From: a virus
Virus record (IMG/VR): IMGVR_UViG_3300027806_000064
Coordinates: 1-43,599 of that record
Strand: one strand, 5' to 3'
Length of the DNA stretch: 43,599 bases
The notes under the pieces were generated by a model. It was not told where the DNA came from, searched no databases, and was given only the letters and a program-made list of their open reading frames with translations. A program made the position numbers and the translations under genes. This document shows, in pieces, positions 24,667-31,865 of this stretch. The number at the start of each line of letters is the position of its first letter. Within the stretch, counting starts at the first letter, position 1.

Positions 24667-25064
24667 TGGCTGCTGTTGACATCTCAACCGCTCTTAACGA
24701 AGCGCGGCTTACTGCAACGCGAGACTATCTAGACAGCGGCACATCGAGCGCCAAGCTGCAAATCTACGCGACGCCTCGACCGACGCCGGGTGGAGCGCCT
24801 TCACCGGGTACGCTCTTGGTCGAATTGATTCTGACGGAACCCTGCGGCACGGTCGCTGGCGGCGTCTTGACCGTAACCGCCGTAGGTGAGGCTACAGCAG
24901 TGGGCTCGGGCACCCCGGTGTGGGGGCGCTTCGTGAATGGCTCTGGTGCATGGGTGATCGACGCCGATGCAGGCGGCCCCGGAAGCAACCAGCCTATCGT
25001 CCTGTCCGATACAAGCGTCTTGGCGGGAGGGAAACTCTCGCTTCTAAGCTGCGTCTTGGGGTAA
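24666..25064 (+). CDS. Small tail protein (132 aa)
   Basis: Start shares one base with the upstream stop (TAATG). Sequence starts MAAVDISTALNEARLTATRDYLDSG and continues with Gly/Thr/Val strands (GTLLVELILTEPCGTVAGGVLTVTAVG) and a WVIDADAGG segment. Proteins of this pattern accompany hub and fibre genes in other siphoviruses, and a tip-assembly role is plausible. No named domain recognised. Confidence 0.78.
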   Translation: MAAVDISTALNEARLTATRDYLDSGTSSAKLQIYATPRPTPGGAPSPGTLLVELILTEPCGTVAGGVLTVTAVGEATAVGSGTPVWGRFVNGSGAWVIDADAGGPGSNQPIVLSDTSVLAGGKLSLLSCVLG

Positions 25065-25067
25065 GCA

Positions 25068-27017
25068 GTGTCGTCGTCTCCTGTCGAACTGCTATTTCGA
25101 CAGCAACCGAAAAGCAACCCTGCCGAGTTGCTTTTCGGTGAGGTCGAGTCTCTGCCTGACGCAGATATTGCGGTCAACATCACCCTGCCGCCGCTGACCG
25201 TAGCGGCACTGATCGGCCGCGAGGTCGAGGTAACGGCAAACATCACGCTGCCCGCGCTCACGGTCAGCGCGAATGTGCTCGTATTTGAGCCGATTGAGAT
25301 TGTCGCAACGATCCCCTTGCCGCCGCTGACTGTCGCGGTTTCTGCCGATTACGACATCGCAGTCTCACGCCCCCTGGTCAATCAGCGCTCGTCGTCATGG
25401 CAGAAGGCCAACGCTCTGTCGATCAATCGCGGTGCTCGCCACAATGTCACAGTCAAGCGATTGGACGGAAAGCAAAGCCGGTGGCAGGGCGCGCTCGGTG
25501 CAGACTCGTCAAGCGCAAGCGCGTACAGCGAAGGTGTACCGGTCAAGGGTGCGAGCCAAAGCGGATTCGAGGACGCTACGCGCGTTCAAACGTGGGAGAC
25601 ACGGACGCTACATCAAGACGCGATCCGCGACCGGCGTCAGTCTTCGGACAGTGTTTGGCAGAACGGCGTGCCTGTGCGATTCGACCGCACATCTCTGTTT
25701 TCTGACATGCTTCGCGGCGCGCGGCCAGAGATCGTTGCAAAGTGGGACCAAGGGGTCGGTGTGCGCAAGCAGCACGACCACGATATTCGGCTTGCGTCAA
25801 CTCTGCGCAAACCGCTTCTCTCGACTTTTCAGCAGGCGTGGCGTCCGCGGCCAGGGCAATCACAGCCGCCGCAACCGCCCGGCCCCGAGCCCTGCTATCT
25901 GCCGGATACCAATCTGTTGTTTGACGGATTGGCGGCCACTGACGGGCATCTGATCTTTATTTGCGAGCGGCACGACGGCGGGGGCGGTGGACCCACCGAG
26001 ACGATCGTCGTGCCGGTACGGAGTGTTTACATGGTCATCAACAACATTCTGCTGCGTCGCGTGAGCGACAACTTCCTGATCCCCACGTTCGCCTTGTCGT
26101 TGTCGATCGACGCCGACTCGTGGACGTGGGGATTCAGCGCGAGCCTTCCGGCGACAGCGCTCGACGCAGTTATGCCGTCAGCCGGCACGCCGATCGAACT
26201 CGACGCGAGCATCAACGGCACGTCGTATCGAGTGATCGTCGAGAGCATCGGACGCGAGCGCGCCTTCAACAGCGACACGATCCGCATCTCGGGTCGCGGC
26301 AAGAACGCAGTCTTGGCCGCGCCCTACGCGCCGACGCAGACCTTCACGAACGCCAGCCAGCGCACGGCGCAGCAGTTGATGGACGACGTGCTCACGCTCA
26401 ACAACGTGCCGCTTGGCTGGACGATCGACTGGCAATTGGACGATTGGCTCGTGCCGGCCGGCGCATTCGCCGCGCAGGGAAGCTACATTGACGGGTTGAC
26501 TGCTATTGCGTCGGCTGCCGGGGCATATCTGCAACCGCATCCGACGTTGCAGCAAATGCGCGTGTTGCTGCAATACCCGATCGCCCCGTGGGAATGGGCG
26601 ACGGTGACGCCCGACTACGAATTGCCGAGCGCTGTGACGGTGCGCGAGAGCACCGAATGGATTGACAAGCCCGCCTACAACCGGGTTTTCGTGTCGGGCC
26701 AATCGCAAGGCATTCTCGGCCAGGTGACTCGCACCGGCACTGCCGGCGATCTCGTGGCGCCGATGGTCACTGACCCGCTCATCACCGAGGTCAACGCCGC
26801 GCGCCAGCGGGGCATCTCGGTGCTCGGCGACACCGGCCGCAAGGCGCTGCTCGGATTGCGTTTGCCGATTTTGCAGGAAACGGGCGTTATCCTTCCGGGC
26901 AAATTTGTCCGATACACCGATGGCGCCGACGAAATGATCGGCATCGTGCGTGGGACCAATGTCGAAGCCACGAGCCCCGAGGCGTGGCAGACCCTCGAAG
27001 TGGAGACGCAACTATGA
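25068..27017 (+). CDS. Baseplate hub / tail tip protein (649 aa)
   Basis: GTG start. Residues about 34-105 contain three units related to [IV]-x-[AV]-N-ITLPxLTVxA (NITLPPLTVAAL, NITLPALTVSAN, TIPLPPLTVAVS). A polar, Gln/Arg-rich middle (about 110-260) and a Pro-rich linker (about 263-280) lead to a C-terminal domain (about 320-649) of hub type: VINNILLRRVSDNFLIPTFAL, SWTWGFSASLP, SYRVIVESIGRER, GYVDGL-like SYIDGLTAIASAAGAYLQPH, and VYNRVFVSGQ-like AYNRVFVSGQ. This matches tail-hub proteins that close the tube at the tip. The N-terminal repeats are unusual for a hub. Confidence 0.85.
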   Translation: MSSSPVELLFRQQPKSNPAELLFGEVESLPDADIAVNITLPPLTVAALIGREVEVTANITLPALTVSANVLVFEPIEIVATIPLPPLTVAVSADYDIAVSRPLVNQRSSSWQKANALSINRGARHNVTVKRLDGKQSRWQGALGADSSSASAYSEGVPVKGASQSGFEDATRVQTWETRTLHQDAIRDRRQSSDSVWQNGVPVRFDRTSLFSDMLRGARPEIVAKWDQGVGVRKQHDHDIRLASTLRKPLLSTFQQAWRPRPGQSQPPQPPGPEPCYLPDTNLLFDGLAATDGHLIFICERHDGGGGGPTETIVVPVRSVYMVINNILLRRVSDNFLIPTFALSLSIDADSWTWGFSASLPATALDAVMPSAGTPIELDASINGTSYRVIVESIGRERAFNSDTIRISGRGKNAVLAAPYAPTQTFTNASQRTAQQLMDDVLTLNNVPLGWTIDWQLDDWLVPAGAFAAQGSYIDGLTAIASAAGAYLQPHPTLQQMRVLLQYPIAPWEWATVTPDYELPSAVTVRESTEWIDKPAYNRVFVSGQSQGILGQVTRTGTAGDLVAPMVTDPLITEVNAARQRGISVLGDTGRKALLGLRLPILQETGVILPGKFVRYTDGADEMIGIVRGTNVEATSPEAWQTLEVETQL

Positions 27018-27232
27018 ATCTCTTTAAGGTCTTCAAGTCGCTGATCCCCGAGCCGCCTTTGCAGGTTGGCGACGTGATCGCATTTGACGATGGCACCGCC
27101 CTAGTCGAACTACCCGGTGGTGGTGTGGTGCAAGCACGAGGCGAAGCCATTATTGGCGAGCGAGTTTTTGTGCGTGATGGCGTTATCGAAGGCCCGGCGC
27201 CAACGCTGCCGGTAGAAATCATTTCTGTATAA
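27014..27232 (+). CDS. Small protein coupled to the hub gene (72 aa)
   Basis: The ATG at 27014 overlaps the hub stop by 4 nt (ATGA), so the longer in-frame version from 26984 is rejected. The 72-aa product (MNLFKVFKSLIPEPPLQVGDVIAFDDGTALVELP split by Gly turns) has a small beta-barrel pattern, with VGDVI.FDDGTALVELPGG and GERVFVRDGVIEG, similar to SH3/OB-type barrels. Small genes of this kind follow hub genes in related phages. Function unknown, probably tip assembly. Confidence 0.8.
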   Translation: MNLFKVFKSLIPEPPLQVGDVIAFDDGTALVELPGGGVVQARGEAIIGERVFVRDGVIEGPAPTLPVEIISV

Positions 27233-27241
27233 GGAGTCGTC

Positions 27242-27727
27242 ATGGCTGTTGAATCTCTGTTGGGTGGAATCTTCGGCGGACTGCTGCGCATCGCTCCCGA
27301 GGTAATGAAACTGTGGGATCGCAAAAGCGAGCGTGAACACGAGTACCGGATGGCCGGGCTTGAGATGCAGATTGCCGAGAAGCGGCTTGAGTTCGGCATG
27401 CGTCAGACCGAGGCCGTGGTCGGCGTCGCAACGCTCGACGCGATCGGCGAAGCGCTCAAGGGTCAAGCCGAGATGGCAAAAGCGGGTGGTAGACTTGTTG
27501 CCGGCATCAGTGCGCTTGTGCGTCCGGTCATCACCTACTGGTTCATGGCTCTCTACAGTCTGCACAAGATTGCATTGATGCTTGTGGCTTACGACCAGTC
27601 TGGCAACTGGCGCGACGTGTTCATCACGACTTGGACCGACCAGGATTGGGCTATCTTTTCGATGATCTTAGGTTTTTGGTTTATCGGCCGCGTGTGGGAG
27701 CGGGTAAATGCTCAACGAAGCTCGTGA
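27242..27727 (+). CDS. Holin, three-segment type (161 aa)
   Basis: Strong ribosome site (ataaggagtcgtc). The cytosolic N-terminal half is helical and charged (LWDRKSEREHEYRMAGLEMQIAEKRLEFG). The C-terminal half has hydrophobic segments at about 83-102 (LVAGISALVRPVITYWFMAL), 103-117 and 138-154 (WAIFSMILGFWFIGRVW). The pattern matches the holin-of-3TMs family associated with phage and gene-transfer-agent release. The 3' end overlaps the lysozyme gene by 20 nt, which fits a lysis cassette. Confidence 0.85.
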   Translation: MAVESLLGGIFGGLLRIAPEVMKLWDRKSEREHEYRMAGLEMQIAEKRLEFGMRQTEAVVGVATLDAIGEALKGQAEMAKAGGRLVAGISALVRPVITYWFMALYSLHKIALMLVAYDQSGNWRDVFITTWTDQDWAIFSMILGFWFIGRVWERVNAQRSS

Positions 27728-28178
27728 TCTCGCTATCGAGTCGCTTATCAAACCGTCCGAGGGGTGCCATCACGTACTCCCGAACGGGATGATCGCCCCC
27801 TACCTCTGCCCGGCCGGTTATCCGACGCAGGGGTGGGGCATCGTCGTGCCGAACATGAATGTGCCGCCGATCACGCGCGCAATGGCTGACGCGATCTTGG
27901 CGCGTGAGACGCCGCGATACATGGCCGACGCGCTCAACTTGAGCCCTGTGCTCGTGCTCTACCCGCGCCGGCTGGCCGCGATAACGTCGTTCGTGTTTAA
28001 CCTTGGCGCCCCGCGCTATAGGTCAAGCACACTGCGTCGTCGAATCAACGCGCAAGATTGGCTCGGGGCTTCGCCAGAGTTTGACAAGTGGGTGTTCGCA
28101 GGCGGCGTAAAACTCCGCGGGCTTGTCCTGCGGCGCGCAGCCGAGCGAAAGATATTCGATTCGGAGACACGCCAATGA
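27708..28178 (+). CDS. Endolysin, T4-type lysozyme (GH24-like)
   Basis: Muramidase that cleaves the glycan strands of peptidoglycan. The catalytic Glu18 lies in KPSEG. The following loop is long and ends YLCPAGYPTQGWG, with Cys34 in the place of the usual Asp and Thr40 as the third catalytic residue; E-C-T variants are known in phage lysozymes. Later features include SFVFNLG and RRAAERKIF. There is no signal peptide or anchor helix (starts MLNEARDLAIESL), so export should depend on the adjacent holin. At 156 aa it has the family's usual size. Confidence 0.92.
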   Translation: MLNEARDLAIESLIKPSEGCHHVLPNGMIAPYLCPAGYPTQGWGIVVPNMNVPPITRAMADAILARETPRYMADALNLSPVLVLYPRRLAAITSFVFNLGAPRYRSSTLRRRINAQDWLGASPEFDKWVFAGGVKLRGLVLRRAAERKIFDSETRQ

Positions 28179-28600
28179 CAACGATCGTCGCCTCGTTCAA
28201 AGAACGCGCAATGTTCTCCGACTCGCGGACTACGGATGAAGATGCAGGCATCAAATGGGCTACGCGCAAGATCGAGAAGATTGACGGTGTGCTCTACGGC
28301 GCTTCTGGAGACTGCATTGACATTGAGGCGTTCATCAACTGGATTAAAGCCGGCAAAAAGCGTCGCCCGAAGATTGTTGACGAGTCCTTCTGCGCAATCG
28401 AGTTGAACGAGCGCGGTATCTGGCTTTGGGATTACCGACTCAAACCTTTTGCAGCAGGCATTGACCGTCACGCGATTGGTTCAGGCGCGATGGCCGCCTT
28501 GGCTGCGTTTGAGATGGGCGCCGATGCTAAGACTGCCATTGAAGTCGCATGCAAGATCGACTCCCGAAGTGAAGGCCCAATTTATACGGAAAGTCTGTAA
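28175..28600 (+). CDS. HslV/proteasome-like Ntn hydrolase (141 aa)
   Basis: The ATG at 28175 overlaps the lysozyme stop by 4 nt (ATGA). The product starts M-TTIVASFKERAMFSDSR; after Met removal Thr1 would be exposed, as in HslV (TTIVSVR..). The catalytic Asp (FSDSR) and Lys (in IKWATRKIEKI) are present, followed by GVLYGASGDCIDIEAF and HAIGSGAMAALAAFEMGADAKTAIEVACKID. The fold and catalytic Thr/Asp/Lys pattern match phage-encoded proteasome-beta-like proteins, whose biological role is poorly defined. It sits between lysis and phosphoesterase genes. Activity is inferred, not shown. Confidence 0.82.
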   Translation: MTTIVASFKERAMFSDSRTTDEDAGIKWATRKIEKIDGVLYGASGDCIDIEAFINWIKAGKKRRPKIVDESFCAIELNERGIWLWDYRLKPFAAGIDRHAIGSGAMAALAAFEMGADAKTAIEVACKIDSRSEGPIYTESL

Positions 28601-29784
28601 TGCCAGCTAGAATCTGGAAGATTGACGAAAGACTCAAAGAGTTTGCCAGCGAGAGGCAGATAGAGTTAATCGACGCGGTAAACGCGCACCGCGGTGTACG
28701 CCGCGCCGAGAACGCTCTTGGACTTTCTAGGGGAAGCATAAGCATTTCACTTGCTCGCGTTAAGAAGAACGCTGCCTTGGCCGGTTACTCACCCGAGCAC
28801 GACATGACCAAGGTCGTGCCCGAGCCCTACGTGGTCAAAGGTGTGTCCACGTACTACGACAAGGATGGTAAGCCGCGAGGCCAGTGGGTCAAGTCGAAAC
28901 TCGATCACGAGCGCTATCAAGAACTCATCAGGGAAGCCACCACGGCGATTGCCAGTGAAGTGCGAGGCATGGCGCCTGTAACCCCTGCGCCCGAGCACAC
29001 GAGCGCTGATCTGCTGGCCGTCTATCCCTTCGGCGATCCGCACTTCGGGATGTACGCATGGGGCCAGGAGACGGGCGAGGACTTCGATCTCGACATCGCC
29101 GAGCGGATCACGCAGGCCGCCGTTGATCGCCTTGTGGCGTCTGCGCCGGCTGCCGAGACGGCAATCCTGCTGCCGCTCGGCGACGTGCTCCACATGGACG
29201 ATCAAAGCAATCAGACACCGGCCAGCAAGCATCAACTTGATGCCGATGGCCGATTCGTGAAGGTGCTGCATGTCTGCATCAAGGCATACCGGCACGCGGT
29301 CCTGCGCTGTCTGCAAAAGCACAAGAAAGTGATCGTGCGCTTTGTCAGCGGCAACCACGACCCGCATGCCGTGTGGTCGATCGCGTTCACGATCGCAGCC
29401 TACTTCGACAGCGACCCGCGGGTGACGGTCGATCTGAGCCCCGCCCCATTCTGGTTCTACCGCTTCGGCAAAGTGCTCATCGGCGCCACGCACGGCGACA
29501 AGGCCAAAGGTGACAGTCTTCTCGGAGTCATGGCGACCGATCAGGCCGAGGCGTGGGGACAGACCAAGTTCCGGTACTGGTATCTAGGCCACGTCCACCA
29601 CGAGCGCGTCAAGGAGCTTCCTGGCGTGACGTGCGAGTCCTTCCGCACCCTAGCTGCCAAGGACGCCTACGCGACCGCCTACGGCTACCGCGCCGGCCGC
29701 GACATGCGCTGCATCGTCCACCATCGGGAGTTCGGCGAGATTGAGCGCCACCGCTGCGACGTGGCAATGATTGACAGGCAATGA
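28600..29784 (+). CDS. Metallophosphoesterase with N-terminal helix-turn-helix
   Basis: A 394-aa protein. Residues about 18-60 (QIELIDAVNAHRGVRRAENALGLSRG split by turns) look like a helix-turn-helix. The catalytic domain has the calcineurin-like motifs GDPHFG (D146, H148), GDVLHMDD (about 194), GNHD (251-254), THGD (H298) and GHVHH (330-334), which bind two metals. In phages this architecture often accompanies DNA metabolism genes. Start shares a base with the upstream stop. It converges with the - strand gene ending at 29650, with a 135-nt overlap. Confidence 0.9.
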   Translation: MPARIWKIDERLKEFASERQIELIDAVNAHRGVRRAENALGLSRGSISISLARVKKNAALAGYSPEHDMTKVVPEPYVVKGVSTYYDKDGKPRGQWVKSKLDHERYQELIREATTAIASEVRGMAPVTPAPEHTSADLLAVYPFGDPHFGMYAWGQETGEDFDLDIAERITQAAVDRLVASAPAAETAILLPLGDVLHMDDQSNQTPASKHQLDADGRFVKVLHVCIKAYRHAVLRCLQKHKKVIVRFVSGNHDPHAVWSIAFTIAAYFDSDPRVTVDLSPAPFWFYRFGKVLIGATHGDKAKGDSLLGVMATDQAEAWGQTKFRYWYLGHVHHERVKELPGVTCESFRTLAAKDAYATAYGYRAGRDMRCIVHHREFGEIERHRCDVAMIDRQ

Positions 29785-30159
29785 CAGCGATTCGCCGCCG
29801 TTTAAGCTGGCGTTAGCCGGCTCAAACTGCCACGACCCTGCGCCGAACGTGCTGCGATGAAACTCCACCAGCCGCACGATGCGGTGCTGCGGTTTGGCGC
29901 TGCGCCACTGCGGCCAGCCAAGCGCCACCAAGTCGCCGGCCTTGGCGCCGTCGTTGAACTGCGGGTAGACGAACTGTACGTAGTTGTCTTTGCGGTTCAC
30001 CCATCCATCGTCAGGGTGCGCGGCTCTCACGCCGGCCGCCCGCAGCGCAGTAACCCATGCTTCTTGGTCGCGCTCCATGTCAGTGCAAATTTTCGCGTAC
30101 AGCGCCACAAAGCCAGCCTGCCCAGAAACGCCGCGCATCAGTTTGCTTGCCAGTCCCAT
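29650..30159 (-). CDS. Hypothetical phage protein overlapping the phosphoesterase antisense
   Basis: The start at 30159 follows a good ribosome site (aaaggagattggc read on the - strand), so the earlier in-frame start at 30183 is not preferred. The first about 115 residues look like a real soluble domain (FVALYAKICTDMERDQEAWVTALRAAG, YVQFVYPQFNDGAKAGDLVALGWP, HRIVRL..F). The last about 45 residues, rich in Ala/Val/Gly, are antisense to the phosphoesterase gene and may be a non-conserved tail. Function unknown. It is the last gene of the - strand operon. Confidence 0.68.
   Translation of the reverse strand: MGLASKLMRGVSGQAGFVALYAKICTDMERDQEAWVTALRAAGVRAAHPDDGWVNRKDNYVQFVYPQFNDGAKAGDLVALGWPQWRSAKPQHRIVRLVEFHRSTFGAGSWQFEPANASLNGGESLSLPVNHCHVAAVALNLAELPMVDDAAHVAAGAVAVGGRVGVLGS
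29806..29821. terminator. Weak hairpin in the convergent region
   Basis: GCTGGC-gtta-GCCGGC (one G-T pair) lies just after the phosphoesterase stop, between convergent transcription units. No clear T-run follows on either strand, so termination is uncertain; it is the only stem-loop I see at this junction. Confidence 0.25.
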
Positions 30160-30205
30160 GCCAATCTCCTTTCGCTCCGGCACCAGCCGGCTAACGTTCG
30201 GCTTC

Positions 30206-30367
30206 TTACTGCGCGGTACCGTAGGTCACGATGTACGGCGGTTCCCACGGCTGGCGCAGCACCCAGGTCGGCGCAGGAATCATCATCGGCACGAGCAGCG
30301 GCTGTTCTAGGCGCGGCTCGGTCACGCCGTCGCACATCTTCACGTAAATGCAGGCGTCAATGCCCAT
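30206..30367 (-). CDS. Small protein (53 aa), Pro/Trp-rich
   Basis: ATG at 30367 with an aaaggaaag ribosome site, stop TAA at 30206. The product begins MGIDACIYVKMCDGV and ends VLRQPWEPPYIVTYGTAQ, with a LLVPMMIPAPTW segment between. There is no transmembrane or zinc motif. It fills the interval between its - strand neighbours, which supports a real gene. Function unknown. Confidence 0.62.
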   Translation of the reverse strand: MGIDACIYVKMCDGVTEPRLEQPLLVPMMIPAPTWVLRQPWEPPYIVTYGTAQ

Positions 30368-30415
30368 GTCTTTCCTTTGCGCCGCGCTGGGCAGCTTAAC
30401 TTAAACCGATCAGAT

Positions 30416-30790
30416 TCAGTGAGAAACACCGCGGTTGACCTCAAACACGGCGCTAAGGCTGCGCCCCTTCTTGTTGACCCTGTAACGCTTACGGTTGGCC
30501 TTGGTGTCGGATCGAGGCTTCGGTTTGTCCTTGCCGTCGCCGATCGCATAGACCGCTCGCGGATAGCGGCGCTCGCCATCGTCGCCGTCGTAGACCCACG
30601 CGGAAATGTGAACTCGCTTGGGGCCAAGTGGGCGCAGTTGAGGGCGAGCCAGTCGCGTGAAGATCGCTGCGCACTTCTCGCGCGTGAGGCGCAAATGCGC
30701 GCACATTTCGCCCCTGGTCATCGGGCCGATATGCTCAAGCGCGTCTAGGATGCGCAGGGTGGTGACACCCCAAAAGCGATGCGCTGTCAT
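30416..30790 (-). CDS. Winged-helix-like DNA-binding protein (124 aa)
   Basis: The ATG at 30790 overlaps the upstream gene's stop by 4 nt (ATGA), which fixes the start. Residues about 1-60 (FWGVTTLRILDALEHIGPMTRGEMCAHLRLTREKCAAIFTRL with normal turns) fit a winged helix: helix, MTRGEMCAHL, recognition helix TREKCAAIFTRL, then a wing with KRVHISAW and RRYPRAVYAIGDG. The C-terminal tail is very basic (KPKPRSDTKANRKRYRVNKKGR). A regulator of phage transcription or replication is plausible; no target can be named. Confidence 0.72.
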   Translation of the reverse strand: MTAHRFWGVTTLRILDALEHIGPMTRGEMCAHLRLTREKCAAIFTRLARPQLRPLGPKRVHISAWVYDGDDGERRYPRAVYAIGDGKDKPKPRSDTKANRKRYRVNKKGRSLSAVFEVNRGVSH

Positions 30791-30990
30791 TTCGGTTGCT
30801 TGTCGATGCAGTTGTCGCACGCTACAGCTTTGCGCTCCATGCCTTCAAACAGTTCGTCGAGCTTGCACATGGTCCCGCACGCGGGGCAACGCATCTTGGC
30901 TTCGCTGCTTGACGCAAACGCCATCAAGCAGATGATGGCGACGCCCAAGGTGCATCCAATCAGAATGCCGAGTGTGAAGGAGATCATCAT
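30787..30990 (-). CDS. Small membrane-anchored zinc-ribbon protein (67 aa)
   Basis: An N-terminal hydrophobic helix at about residues 2-26 (ISFTLGILIGCTLGVAIICLM) is followed by two Cys pairs, CPAC and CDNC, 24 residues apart, typical of a zinc ribbon. The likely topology places the zinc domain on one face of the membrane. ATGA overlaps occur at both ends with its neighbours. Function unknown. Confidence 0.68.
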   Translation of the reverse strand: MMISFTLGILIGCTLGVAIICLMAFASSSEAKMRCPACGTMCKLDELFEGMERKAVACDNCIDKQPK

Positions 30991-31565
30991 GCTTTCTCCG
31001 GCAGCCGAGGGCGATCGTCACCCTCTGGATAGAAATGAACGTAGTGCATCAACATGATGATGTTGCAGGCGAAGTGACCTCGATGCGGTAGGCCGCTTTC
31101 CTCGTCATATACTTCGCCGGCCAGTGGACCGAAAACGATGTGGCGCATAGCGCAACCGATGGGAACTGACCACGGCATTCCTTTCGACCAGTTCCATGCC
31201 GAATATTTCTTGCGGCCGTAGTCAAACACTGCAGCGGCTTCGGCAAAGACCTCGTGCAGCGGACCAGTGTAGTAAAGCGATGCTGCCAGAGCAGCGGGCT
31301 CATCTAGACTGCGCATCTGAAATAAACCGAGGCAGTCAAGCGCATCTACATAAGCGGGGCGAGCGACAGGATCGTGCTTGCTAGATATCAAATACACGTC
31401 GCTTATGATCTTCGCAGGGATCAGTTCAAGCGGCACCTTGCCAGCGTTGTAGCGAGCCCCGCTGCCACGCTCATCACTGTTGATGTCGCCGATGCCTTTG
31501 ATTGGCTCAAAGCCGAAAGTGAGCGACAGCGCATCTGGATTGACCAGGGGGTCGTCGGTGTTCAT
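30987..31565 (-). CDS. dATP/dGTP diphosphohydrolase-type protein (DUF5664-like)
   Basis: A 192-aa protein. ARYNAGKVPLELIP (about 37-50) and the C-terminal block GRKKYSAWNWSKGMPWSVPIG, AMRHIVFGPLAGEVYDEESGLPHRGHFACNIIML (split in two for length) match the all-helical family annotated as dATP/dGTP diphosphohydrolase N-terminal domain. The family includes MazZ-like enzymes of 2-aminoadenine phages as well as many proteins from ordinary-DNA phages. Key E, D and H residues (GE.YDEESGLPH..H) are present. Neighbouring nucleotide genes support a role in adjusting dNTP pools. No PurZ or DatZ partner is seen in the window. Confidence 0.8.
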   Translation of the reverse strand: MNTDDPLVNPDALSLTFGFEPIKGIGDINSDERGSGARYNAGKVPLELIPAKIISDVYLISSKHDPVARPAYVDALDCLGLFQMRSLDEPAALAASLYYTGPLHEVFAEAAAVFDYGRKKYSAWNWSKGMPWSVPIGCAMRHIVFGPLAGEVYDEESGLPHRGHFACNIIMLMHYVHFYPEGDDRPRLPEKA

Positions 31566-31864
31566 TGCGTGATCCTTTCAGTCGCCGTGATCGTCATGCC
31601 AAGCCTGTGCGCGATGTGCAGTTCAAGATGAGCCCCTTGCGAGTGCTCCCACCCGGGAAGCAGCGCGAGCGTGTCGCAGTCGCAGAGCAACTTGATGTCT
31701 TGCCGAAGGCACTCGTGCCAACTGAGTGTCACGTCGGGATTGACTTCGGCAGGGTTCACGACCTCGTAACCGAGAGCGCGCAGGCGCGCGGCTTCGGCGT
31801 TGAACGCCGGGAAGTTGTGCTCGGGGACGCCCGACATGGCCCCGCTGATATAGATGCGCTTCAC
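31562..31864 (-). CDS. DUF4406 nucleoside-deoxyribosyltransferase-like protein
   Basis: A 100-aa protein, GTG start. It shows IYISGAMSGVPEHNFPAFN at the N-terminus, ALGYEVVNPAEVN, and CDTLALLPGWEHSQGAHLELHIAHRLG. These match the small Rossmann-like DUF4406 family related to nucleoside 2-deoxyribosyltransferases. A nucleotide-salvage or nucleotide-sensing role is inferred. ATGA overlap with the diphosphohydrolase-type gene; the helicase stop lies 1 nt upstream of its start. Confidence 0.87.
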   Translation of the reverse strand: MKRIYISGAMSGVPEHNFPAFNAEAARLRALGYEVVNPAEVNPDVTLSWHECLRQDIKLLCDCDTLALLPGWEHSQGAHLELHIAHRLGMTITATERITQ

Positions 31865-31865
31865 T

